DNA of 64,000 nt, from positions 200,827 through 264,826 of the forward strand of contig CAZUMS010000002.1 in assembly GCA_964621525.1 (NCBI GenBank). Reading direction: 5' to 3'. Position 1 is the first letter of the stretch; every line of letters starts with the position of its first letter. The notes under the pieces are model-generated. The model ran no database searches. It was not told where the DNA came from and saw nothing but the letters and a program-made list of their open reading frames with translations. The translations under genes were made by a program, and so were the position numbers. Shown piece by piece: positions 28,938-38,403 of this stretch. This DNA is from CAZMGV01 sp964621525 [NCBI: uncultured bacterium] (lineage in GTDB: Bacteria > JAGRBM01).

Positions 28938-30608
28938 TTACTGGCGGCGCATCAGTTTCGAGTCGGTGAGCACGTTCGGGAGCTGGTCCATCTCGTGCCA
29001 GAGGACTTCGTAGGCTCGCGTGCCGCCTTCCTTGCCCTTCAGCTTGAGCAGGCCGACGTCCTTCAGGCGGTAGAGGTGCTTCACCCGGGCCGCCGTACTC
29101 TCGCCAATCAGGACGCCGTTCTTCGGAGCGACACTCTCCAGCCGCTGGGCCGTGTTCACCGTGTCGCCGATGACGGTGTACTCCATGCGCTTCGTCGAGC
29201 CGATATTTCCCGCGATAACCGGGCCGGTGTTGACGCCGATGCGGATCTTGAACCGCTTGGACTCGTCCACGTTCCGCATATAGTCCTCCAGCCGCTTGAG
29301 CATTTCGATGGCCGCCGCGACGCACAGGGCGGCATCGCCTTCGTGGCTGATGGGCGCTCCCCACAAGGCCATAATGGCATCGCCGATAAACTTGTTGATC
29401 GATCCGCGGTGCCGGAAGATGACCTTGGTCATTTCCTCGAAATAGCCGTTCAGGAGGAAAGCGATTTCCGCCGGACGGAACTTGGTGGACATGGAGGTAA
29501 AGCCCGAGATGTCGCTGAAGAGGATCGTGGCTTCGCGTTCCTGCGCGTCGAGGGAGGCCATCTGCAGATCGTTATTCTGCTGGAGCAGCATCTCGACCAC
29601 GTCCGGCGAGTGGTACATCTCGAGTTTGGTCCGGACGACGGCCTCGTGGGCCAGCTTGTCCGTGAGCCGGACGTTGGCGACGCCGATACCGACCTGGTTG
29701 GCAATGGCGGTCAGCAGTTCGAGATCGTTCTCGGAGAAAGCGCTGGCTTCGACATTATCGAGATAGATGGCACCGGATATCTCGGTCCGTTCCCAGACCG
29801 GCACACAGAGGGCCGACCGGATGCTGAACCGGGCAATCGACTCGCCGGCCTCGAACCGGGGATCGTATTTGGCATCCGACGTCAGGATACTCACCCGTTC
29901 CTTGATGACCTTGTCGAGGATCGTCCGGCTCACCCGGAATGGCTCGCCGCTGCTCCCCTGCGAGCGGGTCCGCCAGGTCTTGATCTCCGGCGTTCCGTCG
30001 GGACCCAGTATGAAGATTGCACCGCGTTCGGCGTTGATGACCTCGAAGATCAGGCCGAGGGCAGTCGAGAGGAGATCGTTCAGGTCGTTGTTGCCGTTAA
30101 TCAGCCGCCCGATCTGGTAAAGAATGTAGAAATGACGGGTCTTGTCCTGCCCGCCGGTGTTGAACGGCTGACGTTTGCCCACGAGGTCGTCGGGGGCGCC
30201 GTAGATATCCTTCAGCTTGTCGATGGAGAGCACGACCTCGCCGCCGGCAGCGGCAGGCTTTGCCGGTGCCTGGCCCGATACATCGAACAGACCGTCGGGG
30301 ACCTTGACGGGTTGTGGGGCAGGCGTCACTCCGTCTTCAAAGGTGATCCGTTCGCGGCCGACCGTCAGAACATCGCCGTTTTTCAGGACGACTTTCTGGA
30401 TCCGTTCGTTGTTCACGAAGGTCCCGTTCAGGGAGTTGTTGTCATAAATCACCCAGCCGCCGCCTTCGCGGCGGATTTCCACATGGCGCCGGGAGATCAT
30501 GGTGTCCGGAATCTCGATGTCGTTGTCCGGCATGCGGCCGATCGAGACCAGTTCCTTGTTCAGGTCGAAAATGCGTCCAGGATCGTTGGCAAACACGAGC
30601 CGAGGCAC
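28938..30608 (-). CDS. FHA-GAF-class III adenylate cyclase
   Basis: 556 residues, three domains. FHA at about 1-95 with SIGRMPDNDIEIPD, SRRHVEIR and NSLNGTFVN, the residues that read a phosphothreonine peptide. GAF at about 165-330, including ERGAIFILGPDGTPEIKTW and SALCVPVWERTEISGAIYLDN. The cyclase domain (about 370-545) has both metal Asp motifs (ILFSDISGFTSMS, KFIGDAIMALWGAP) and YTVIGDTVNTAQRLE with the Asn and Arg. No membrane helix, so cytoplasmic. It could link Ser/Thr-kinase signalling and a small ligand to cAMP. It follows gspN by 88 bp on the same strand. Confidence 0.93.
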   Translation of the reverse strand: MPRLVFANDPGRIFDLNKELVSIGRMPDNDIEIPDTMISRRHVEIRREGGGWVIYDNNSLNGTFVNNERIQKVVLKNGDVLTVGRERITFEDGVTPAPQPVKVPDGLFDVSGQAPAKPAAAGGEVVLSIDKLKDIYGAPDDLVGKRQPFNTGGQDKTRHFYILYQIGRLINGNNDLNDLLSTALGLIFEVINAERGAIFILGPDGTPEIKTWRTRSQGSSGEPFRVSRTILDKVIKERVSILTSDAKYDPRFEAGESIARFSIRSALCVPVWERTEISGAIYLDNVEASAFSENDLELLTAIANQVGIGVANVRLTDKLAHEAVVRTKLEMYHSPDVVEMLLQQNNDLQMASLDAQEREATILFSDISGFTSMSTKFRPAEIAFLLNGYFEEMTKVIFRHRGSINKFIGDAIMALWGAPISHEGDAALCVAAAIEMLKRLEDYMRNVDESKRFKIRIGVNTGPVIAGNIGSTKRMEYTVIGDTVNTAQRLESVAPKNGVLIGESTAARVKHLYRLKDVGLLKLKGKEGGTRAYEVLWHEMDQLPNVLTDSKLMRRQ

Positions 30609-30696
30609 GATGCTGTCCCCTCCGGTATCCCTCTTCCGTTAACGGACGGATCATATCCGTTCCTGAGCGGTAAACCCAAGGGCGGAGGGGCGGCGA

Positions 30697-31635
30697 TCAG
30701 CGATTGATCTGGGGGGAACCGGCCTGACCGACAACAAAGCCGGAGTAGGTGCCGCGGCCATCGTCCCGGAGCTTGAGGCCCAGGATCGGGCCGAACTCCT
30801 TGCGGGTATCCTCGCTCGGGGTGAACTTGATCTGGAGGGCGAGGCCCGACTGCTTGAACGGCTCGTTCAGGCGGAGCTTGCCGGAAAGGTCCAGATCCCC
30901 CATGGGGCCAGTCCCCTTGAATTCGGCAATGGTGAGGGTCCCTTCCGCGATTCCGGCCTTGAACGTCAGCGTGTCAAAGCGCAGCTCCGGCAGGGCGACC
31001 CCGCCGGTAATCAGATTCGCGATCCGGACTCCTGAGAAGGTGAGGTCGATGGCGCTTTCCGCCGACGGTGTCCGGGCCAGATACTCGCCGATATTGCCGA
31101 GTTCGGCGGCCTCGTCCGTTGGTACTGAATAGGCGACCGTCCCGTCGAGAGTGAAGTCCATCTCCAGCGGTGGCTCATCGGCGTTCTTGGGTTCGAAGCG
31201 GGCGGGTTCGAGCCGCATGGCGTCGAAGGCGAGGGCAATCGTCGCATTCTCGCCGTCGATCTCGAACTGGCCGTCCATACGGCCCCCGGCGTCCGGTTCC
31301 GAGATCAGGCTGATGTTCGTTCTGCCGCGAAGGTAAGAAAGAATTCCGGCCCGTACCCGCTGGCGGGCGAGCCGGAGCAGCGGCTGGGTGAACCCCTTGC
31401 GGGAATAGAAATCGAGACCTTTGAGGTCGAGGCCGCTCAACCGGTAGACAGCGGCCTCCTCGATCTTCACCTCCTTGCCCAGGGCCGCAGAGAGCTCTGC
31501 CTCGGCCAGCTGACGGATCCGGTCCGAAGGAAACTGCATCGCGACGAAGATGACTGTGAGGACGAGTCCCCAGAGGCAGTAGCCGGCGATCTTCAGGGCC
31601 AGCTTCTGGCGCGCCGTCAGGTTCCGGAGGTTCAC
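30697..31635 (-). CDS. gspN: type II secretion system protein GspN
   Basis: 312 residues. One N-terminal membrane helix (about 12-34), then a long beta-rich periplasmic part with repeated amphipathic strands (LAEAELSAALGKEVKIEEAAVY, LDLKGLDFYSRKG, GTLTIAEFKGTGPMGDLDLSGKL), as in the AsmA-like GspN found beside gspL and gspM in deltaproteobacteria. GspN is an accessory inner-membrane component and is missing in many systems. Start overlaps the gspM stop by 4 bp. The assignment rests on gene order and fold rather than on strict motifs. Confidence 0.75.
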   Translation of the reverse strand: MNLRNLTARQKLALKIAGYCLWGLVLTVIFVAMQFPSDRIRQLAEAELSAALGKEVKIEEAAVYRLSGLDLKGLDFYSRKGFTQPLLRLARQRVRAGILSYLRGRTNISLISEPDAGGRMDGQFEIDGENATIALAFDAMRLEPARFEPKNADEPPLEMDFTLDGTVAYSVPTDEAAELGNIGEYLARTPSAESAIDLTFSGVRIANLITGGVALPELRFDTLTFKAGIAEGTLTIAEFKGTGPMGDLDLSGKLRLNEPFKQSGLALQIKFTPSEDTRKEFGPILGLKLRDDGRGTYSGFVVGQAGSPQINR

Positions 31636-32168
31636 TCAGGCACCGCCACAGCTTCTTTTCCACAGAACAGGGAAACCTGAAAGCGGGAATCCAGCAGGTT
31701 GGCGTCGTCGAACCGCCGCCGGACGTTGAAGCGCCAGGCACGGTAAGCCTGAGGCGCCTTGTCGATGGCATAGAGGAAATTTACCAGATTGACGATCGGG
31801 ACCTTGCGTACCTCGATCTCGACCGACTGCTCATCCAGATAGTCGTTCTCCTGGGTCTGGAGCGGACGGATCGTGAGGTCGCTGATTCCCTCACGGCGGG
31901 CAATCCCTTCGATGGAACCGTAGAGGTTCCGGTCGCAGGTGGTTCCGGAGGGAAGCTTGATCGAGCCGATGGAGGCGTCGATCTCCTTCATCCGGAGCCC
32001 GGCCCGCTGTATGACCTCGATATCCTGGTTTGCCGATTCGATCTTCTCGGCCAGCTGGTCGCGTTTACGCCCGGTGGCCCAGATAAACATCACAAACATG
32101 GTGATGAGGACCACGACCAGCATGGCGATGACGAGGGCTTTCTCGCGGGGTTGGAGGCGGTCAAACAT
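31632..32168 (-). CDS. gspM: type II secretion system protein GspM
   Basis: 178 residues. A single N-terminal membrane helix (ALVIAMLVVVLITMFVMFI) is followed by a short coiled coil and a ferredoxin-like domain, the layout of GspM/PilO proteins that pair with GspL in the inner-membrane platform. It begins 2 bp after gspL and overlaps gspN by 4 bp, so the three are co-translated. It contains Cys in TTCDRNLYG and SLFCGKE. Confidence 0.8.
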   Translation of the reverse strand: MFDRLQPREKALVIAMLVVVLITMFVMFIWATGRKRDQLAEKIESANQDIEVIQRAGLRMKEIDASIGSIKLPSGTTCDRNLYGSIEGIARREGISDLTIRPLQTQENDYLDEQSVEIEVRKVPIVNLVNFLYAIDKAPQAYRAWRFNVRRRFDDANLLDSRFQVSLFCGKEAVAVPE

Positions 32169-32170
32169 GG

Positions 32171-34330
32171 TCAGTTACCGCCTTCCTGCTGCTTTTGCTG
32201 CCGTTCGAGTTCGCGCTGCTGCCGCCGGAGCTCACGTTCCTTTTTGCGCTGCTCGCGGCGGGCTTTCCTCTGTTCGGCGGGCGTCAGGCCTGATTCGTCC
32301 ACATTGCCGTCCTGGCTGCCCGCACCGGCTTCCGGCACATTGGCCGGCGGCGAGGGTTCGGGATCGGCGGTGACGGAGGGTGGCGGTGGTTCCGGTGGTG
32401 TCACAGGCTGGACCGTAGCCGGCGCGGGTTCAGGAACTGCTTCGGCGGCGGGCGGTGCATCCGATGGAATCTCTGTTGCCGTGTCGCCGGCGGCAGGAGA
32501 ACCCGTGGCAGTGTCTGTCCCGTCCGCAGTGCCGGACGCAGCTTCCTTCTGCTGGGCTTCGAGTGCTTTGGCCTGGTCTTCTTCGGAGCTGACGTAAAGC
32601 TCCATCCGGAAACCCACCTTGCCGTCGGGCAGGCGCCGGGTATTCCGGACCTCGACTTTCTTGTAGAACGGATGCTTGCTGAAGTAGCCCTCGATCTGGC
32701 CAAGCGCATTGTAGTCGGCCGTCCGGGCATCAATGATCACCCGGTCCCGTTCGACCGAGAGACTGTCGGTGTCGATCGTGACTTCCGTCTTGATCGACCG
32801 TGAAATTTCCGCGAGGTGGTTCAGGATCGAGACGCCACTGATCTCGCTCATGACCTGCAGCAAGCGTTCCTTGACTGCCAGCTCACCCTGGAGCTTGCTC
32901 GAAGCCTCAGCGTAGTTTTCGGCCGTTTTGCCCGTGCTGTTCCGGTAGGCTTCGGCAACCCGTACCCGGGCATCGGCAAGCTTTTCCTGCAACGAACGGA
33001 TCTCGACCATCGTAGAGATCACATAGAGCAGCACTGCCGCGACGAGGAAGTACGTGGCCGGGAGCAGCTTCTCGCCAAGATCGCGGAAGCGGGAGCGGTA
33101 AGAGAATTCTTCGCGGCGGAGGTTAATGCTGACCGGTTGACGGTCTGGCTTCGCCAGCCGCAGCACCATCGCGTGAACGGCTGACCAGAGAGAGGCCGGC
33201 CGGTCGTAAGGAAAACCGAGCGCCCCGAGTTTCTCGGAGTCCGGGATCAGCTCGGCGGAGGGTACCGGAAGCCCGCCGGAAATCTTCTGGACGAGAAGCT
33301 GGTCCCGGCTTCCGGGGCCGAACCAGACGGCCGAAGTGATGGGGATGGAGAATTGCGCTTCGAAAGCGCGGATAGCAGCGGAAAGGTCTTTCTGAATTCT
33401 GGAGGCAAAGCCCTCGTGATCGGGGAGCGGGTCGTCTTCCCGAACGGGCAGCGACGGATCTTCCAGCAGACTGATATAACGCTGCCGGTTTTCTTCCGTA
33501 GTGTCCCACCGGAGGACCGAAGCGAGGAAGCCCACCGGAATCGTGCGGACGAACAACGGCTTGCCCTCGTTCACGACTGCAGCGACGGTTTCCTTCTCGC
33601 CGAGGAATACCCGGATGTGGGCACCTTCGGTACTGACCGTGCCCGGCAGGGCACTGACGGCGACAGGGAGTGCATCGATCTGGCGGAGCTCGATGCCGGC
33701 GGCACGAAACAGCCGGAGCGTCCTGCCAACGGCTCCCTTGAAGGCGGCGAAAACGAGCACCGACGTGCTGCTGTCTTCTTCTCCGCCCGGAGTTTCGGCC
33801 GGTGCGAGCTTCCCGACCGGAACGAAGTCGGTGAGCACGTCGTCGATGTCGTAGGGCAGCCGGCTGTCGACCTCGGCCTTCAGGACCTGTTCGATCTTCC
33901 CGCGCTTGTCGAACGGGAATGTGGCGAGGCGCGCCGTGACGGCCGTGCCCGGAATCGAAGTGATGATGAATTCCTGGGGGATATGGCCTTCGGTCACGAG
34001 CCGCTTCAGGGTCGCGATCTGCCGCCGTTCGATTTCGCTCCAGGGGGCAAGGCCGTCGTCGTCGGGGCGGGCGCTGGCCGGTACCGCTTCAGGGGCAGCC
34101 GCATCTTCGGTTTCGGCTCCATCTCCCTCAGTCGCTTCTTGGGGAACCTGGCTTTCCTCGACGCCTGTCTCAGGGGAATCTTCCGGAACTTCCGAGTCGG
34201 CGACTTCGGGGAGCGGATCGAGGGGAGTCTGAGACGCTTCAACGAGTTCAAGGGTGCGCAAGGTCGCACCGACCCGCACCCACCGGACTCCCCAGTGGTT
34301 GACCTCCACGGCCGTAAACTCAATCGGCAT
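32171..34330 (-). CDS. gspL: type II secretion system protein GspL, with long extensions
   Basis: 719 residues; usual GspL is about 380-500. The actin-like cytoplasmic domain (about 100-400, with EQVLKAEVDSRLPYDIDDVL, SVLVFAAFKGAVGRTLRLFRAAG and IELRQIDALPVA) links to GspE. One membrane helix lies at about 421-440, followed by a coiled coil and a periplasmic ferredoxin-like domain (about 500-580). Two extra parts stand out: an acidic Pro/Glu-rich stretch inside the N-terminal domain (about 34-98), and a 140-residue C-terminal tail (581-719) rich in Pro, Ala and Asp that ends in a Lys/Arg/Gln-rich helix. No other gsp gene is upstream, so gspC-K must be elsewhere. Confidence 0.82.
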   Translation of the reverse strand: MPIEFTAVEVNHWGVRWVRVGATLRTLELVEASQTPLDPLPEVADSEVPEDSPETGVEESQVPQEATEGDGAETEDAAAPEAVPASARPDDDGLAPWSEIERRQIATLKRLVTEGHIPQEFIITSIPGTAVTARLATFPFDKRGKIEQVLKAEVDSRLPYDIDDVLTDFVPVGKLAPAETPGGEEDSSTSVLVFAAFKGAVGRTLRLFRAAGIELRQIDALPVAVSALPGTVSTEGAHIRVFLGEKETVAAVVNEGKPLFVRTIPVGFLASVLRWDTTEENRQRYISLLEDPSLPVREDDPLPDHEGFASRIQKDLSAAIRAFEAQFSIPITSAVWFGPGSRDQLLVQKISGGLPVPSAELIPDSEKLGALGFPYDRPASLWSAVHAMVLRLAKPDRQPVSINLRREEFSYRSRFRDLGEKLLPATYFLVAAVLLYVISTMVEIRSLQEKLADARVRVAEAYRNSTGKTAENYAEASSKLQGELAVKERLLQVMSEISGVSILNHLAEISRSIKTEVTIDTDSLSVERDRVIIDARTADYNALGQIEGYFSKHPFYKKVEVRNTRRLPDGKVGFRMELYVSSEEDQAKALEAQQKEAASGTADGTDTATGSPAAGDTATEIPSDAPPAAEAVPEPAPATVQPVTPPEPPPPSVTADPEPSPPANVPEAGAGSQDGNVDESGLTPAEQRKARREQRKKERELRRQQRELERQQKQQEGGN

Positions 34331-34366
34331 ACTTTAGGCGAAACCCCGAATGAAAGTAAGTTACTT

Positions 34367-34396
34367 AAACTAGGGAGAGAAACCCTGATAAGTCAA
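34367..34396 (-). promoter_or_regulatory. candidate promoter of the gspL-M-N unit
   Basis: On the minus strand TTGACT (34391-34396) and TAGTTT (34367-34372) are 18 bp apart, about 37 bp before the gspL start, in an AT-rich pocket that contrasts with the GC-rich surroundings. A small inverted repeat AAGTAA-G-TTACTT (34354-34366) sits where transcription would begin. Confidence 0.4.
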
Positions 34397-34472
34397 ACAA
34401 TTTCAACTAGTTAAATCGAATTTTAAATGAAAGTTGCTTAATTTCTGGCCAAGTTACGGTAGTTCCGGGGGC

Positions 34473-35138
34473 TTATTCTTCGATCTTGTGCTTGGCGCGG
34501 ACTTTGGCCACTGCCGCTTTCACGCGGGGGTCTTTGTCCGTGCGGAACGCCTCAGTCACATTGTAGGCGCCAGTGCGGTCGAGGTTGCCGGACTCTTCGA
34601 CGATTTTCGCCCGGAAGAACGGATCCGGATTATTCGACGAACTGCGGAATATCTCGACCTTCTGCTTGGAGGGCAGCTTTATTGCCGCCTTCAGGGCCGC
34701 ATCCTTGATCCGCTGGGCACGATCCTCAAAAGCCCTGAGCAGCAGCGTGTACTGGGTGTTCGGAGGTACCTTGCCGATATTTTTCAGAATATCGGTCTTT
34801 TCGTCGATATCATCGCCCGCCATGATTTCGCCAAGGATTTTCTCCGCTACAACCGGCTTTCCCTTATAAGCAGTTTCGATCGCCAGTTTGCGGTTGTCCT
34901 GATCGCCACCCGGCAGGAGTGCGGCTCTTAGCAGCGTTACTGCATCGGCATCGGAGAGCTTGATTGCACCCTTGATGTATTCCTTTGCCGTATCGGCATT
35001 GTTCTGGATGTCGGCTGTCATTCCGGGAACTGTCGGACCCGTGGAGGCGAACCCTTGGGATCCCTGTGCCAGCAATTGGGATGGGAGCTGAATACTCATG
35101 AAGAACAGCATCCATAAGTAACGCGTCGAATTCCTCAT
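34473..35138 (-). CDS. exported HEAT-like repeat protein
   Basis: 221 residues. An N-terminal signal peptide (hydrophobic YLWMLFFMSIQLPSQLLA) likely cleaves after AQG. The mature part is helical, with about five repeats of 30-35 residues (AVTLLRAALLPGGDQDNRKLAIETA, PPNTQYTLLLRAFEDRAQRIKDAAL, DPFFRAKIVEESGN, DPRVKAAVAKVRAKH), reminiscent of HEAT repeats. Probably a periplasmic binding scaffold. Same strand as gspL, 142 bp upstream of it, so possibly connected with secretion, though the gap holds its own promoter candidate. Confidence 0.65.
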   Translation of the reverse strand: MRNSTRYLWMLFFMSIQLPSQLLAQGSQGFASTGPTVPGMTADIQNNADTAKEYIKGAIKLSDADAVTLLRAALLPGGDQDNRKLAIETAYKGKPVVAEKILGEIMAGDDIDEKTDILKNIGKVPPNTQYTLLLRAFEDRAQRIKDAALKAAIKLPSKQKVEIFRSSSNNPDPFFRAKIVEESGNLDRTGAYNVTEAFRTDKDPRVKAAVAKVRAKHKIEE

Positions 35139-35185
35139 TAAGATGACTCTTTCTTTGCCTAAGCACAGGCGGCTGGTTTTCCCAT

Positions 35186-35215
35186 TCTATAACGGACCGC
35201 GGGAGTCTCAGGCAA
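35186..35215 (-). promoter_or_regulatory. candidate promoter of the HEAT-like gene
   Basis: Minus strand TTGCCT (35210-35215) and TATAGA (35186-35191), 18-bp spacer, about 50 bp upstream of the start at 35138. Confidence 0.4.
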
Positions 35216-35227
35216 ACGCTGCATTTC

Positions 35228-35257
35228 TTGACGTTTAGCGTATTCCCGGACCATAAA
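35228..35257 (+). promoter_or_regulatory. candidate promoter of the ribH-nusB-ilvC-pssA row
   Basis: Plus strand TTGACG (35228-35233) and CATAAA (35252-35257), 18-bp spacer, roughly 90 bp before ribH. It lies back to back with the promoter candidate for the divergent HEAT-like gene. Confidence 0.42.
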
Positions 35258-35349
35258 AGTAAGAGCTTCCGGTCAGCCGGAAACTGCCGAAGTCGCGGGT
35301 TCCTTTCTCCTTCTGTTCCTCGCGCCCTCAATACGGGAGTCCATTGTCC

Positions 35350-35826
35350 ATGCCGAAAATTTATGAAGGCAATCTTAATGCATCCGGCCAGTCGTTCGTC
35401 ATTCTGGTCAGCCGCTGGAACAGCTTTATTACTGACCGTCTTCTGGAAGGTGCCGTGGATGCCATCGTCCGGCACGGCGGAAACGAGGACAAGATATCCA
35501 TCGTGAAGGTGCCGGGTGCATTCGAGCTGCCCGGCGCCCTGGCGAAGGTCCTGTCCGTCAAAGGCCTCAAGCCGTCGGCGATCATCGTGCTCGGCACGCT
35601 GATTCGCGGCGGCACGAGCCACTACGATCTCATCGCGGCGGAAGTGTTCAAGGGCGTCGCGTCGCAGGCATCCGCAGCGCGGCTGCCGGTCTCCATCGGG
35701 GTCCTCACGACCGAGAATATCGAGCAGGCCATCGAACGTGCGGGCACCAAGCACGGCAACAAGGGCTGGGAAGCCGCCGTCGCTGCCATCGAGATGGCCG
35801 ACCTGTACCGAAACCTGCCGGCCTGA
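35350..35826 (+). CDS. ribH: 6,7-dimethyl-8-ribityllumazine synthase
   Basis: Penultimate enzyme of riboflavin synthesis: condenses the ribityl-amino-uracil intermediate with dihydroxybutanone phosphate. 158 residues from the ATG at 35350. Signatures: VSRWNSFITDRLLEGA (Trp/Asn of the substrate pocket), VPGAFELPGALAKVL, VLGTLIRGGTSHYDLI (His proton donor region) and SIGVLTTENIEQAIERAG. Directly followed by nusB, a common pairing in bacteria. The other rib genes are not in this window. Confidence 0.96.
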   Translation: MPKIYEGNLNASGQSFVILVSRWNSFITDRLLEGAVDAIVRHGGNEDKISIVKVPGAFELPGALAKVLSVKGLKPSAIIVLGTLIRGGTSHYDLIAAEVFKGVASQASAARLPVSIGVLTTENIEQAIERAGTKHGNKGWEAAVAAIEMADLYRNLPA

Positions 35827-35831
35827 ACTCC

Positions 35832-37443
<1,612 letters not shown>

Positions 37444-37485
37444 CCATAATGAAGGCCAGAGTTGTTCGCTAAACGGAGCAAGGTC

Positions 37486-38403
37486 ATGGCCGAAGCCGAC
37501 GGGGCCGTTTCTGGGGGTCCGCTGAAGGCGTTGCGTGAGCGGCGCCGGCGGCTGGGCTCTGTCGCACGCAAGCGGGGGATTTATGTCCTCCCGACCGCCT
37601 TCACGACCACGGCAATGTTCGCCGGGTTCTACTCGATCATGTCGTCCATGGACCTGCGCTTCAAGGAAGCATGCTGGGCGATCGTGATTGCGGCGGTGTT
37701 TGACGGCCTCGACGGCCGTGTCGCCCGCATGACCAAGACGACGAGCGCCTTCGGCATGAACCTCGATTCGCTGGCGGATCTCATCAGTTTCGGCATCGCC
37801 CCGGCGCTTCTTGTTTATCACTGGGTGCTGAGATCGTTCGGCCAGTGGGGATGGGTGGCGGCATTCGTTTACGTGGCCTGTGCCGCGATCCGGCTAGCCC
37901 GGTTCAACGTCGGTGCCAACGATAAGGTGGAGTCTACGTATTTCCTCGGGCTGGCATCGCCCGCCGCTGGCGGTCTTATGATGACGCCGGTGATGGTCTA
38001 CCAGAAGTATCCGGACTTCTTCGAATCGACTCTCGGGCTAACCTCCATCGAGGGAACCGTCCGTCATCCTTTCTTTGTCGGCCTGACGTTCTTCTGCGCC
38101 TTTATGATGGTCAGTGAGGTTCCGTTCCGGACCTTCAAGGAAATCAACCTGAGGGACCGCAAACCGTTCATCGTACTGCCAATCTTTATCGTCGTGCTGG
38201 CGGCACTCTACCTTTACCCCGAAATCATGTTCGTCGGGATCATCTATTCATATGCCGGGTCGCAGCTGTTTTTGTGGCTGATTTCCGGAGTGCGCCCCCG
38301 GCGTGAGGCGCTTCCGGAAGGCGCCGATGCAGCACCGGACCCGGACGATGACGATGATCTTGCCGACGAGGAACCGGGCACCGGCCTGAGCCCGAAGAAC
38401 TGA
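37486..38403 (+). CDS. pssA: CDP-diacylglycerol-serine O-phosphatidyltransferase
   Basis: Makes phosphatidylserine, the precursor of phosphatidylethanolamine. 305 residues from the ATG at 37486. The CDP-alcohol phosphotransferase motif D-G-x2-A-R-x8-G-x3-D-x3-D is complete: FDGLDGRVARMTKTTSAFG followed by MNLDSLADLISFG. Eight or so membrane helices. An N-terminal basic stretch (RERRRRLG) and an acidic C-terminal tail (DPDDDDDLADEEPG) are cytosolic. Start 42 bp after ilvC. The decarboxylase gene psd is not seen nearby. The stop codon overlaps the start of the next gene. Confidence 0.93.
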   Translation: MAEADGAVSGGPLKALRERRRRLGSVARKRGIYVLPTAFTTTAMFAGFYSIMSSMDLRFKEACWAIVIAAVFDGLDGRVARMTKTTSAFGMNLDSLADLISFGIAPALLVYHWVLRSFGQWGWVAAFVYVACAAIRLARFNVGANDKVESTYFLGLASPAAGGLMMTPVMVYQKYPDFFESTLGLTSIEGTVRHPFFVGLTFFCAFMMVSEVPFRTFKEINLRDRKPFIVLPIFIVVLAALYLYPEIMFVGIIYSYAGSQLFLWLISGVRPRREALPEGADAAPDPDDDDDLADEEPGTGLSPKN

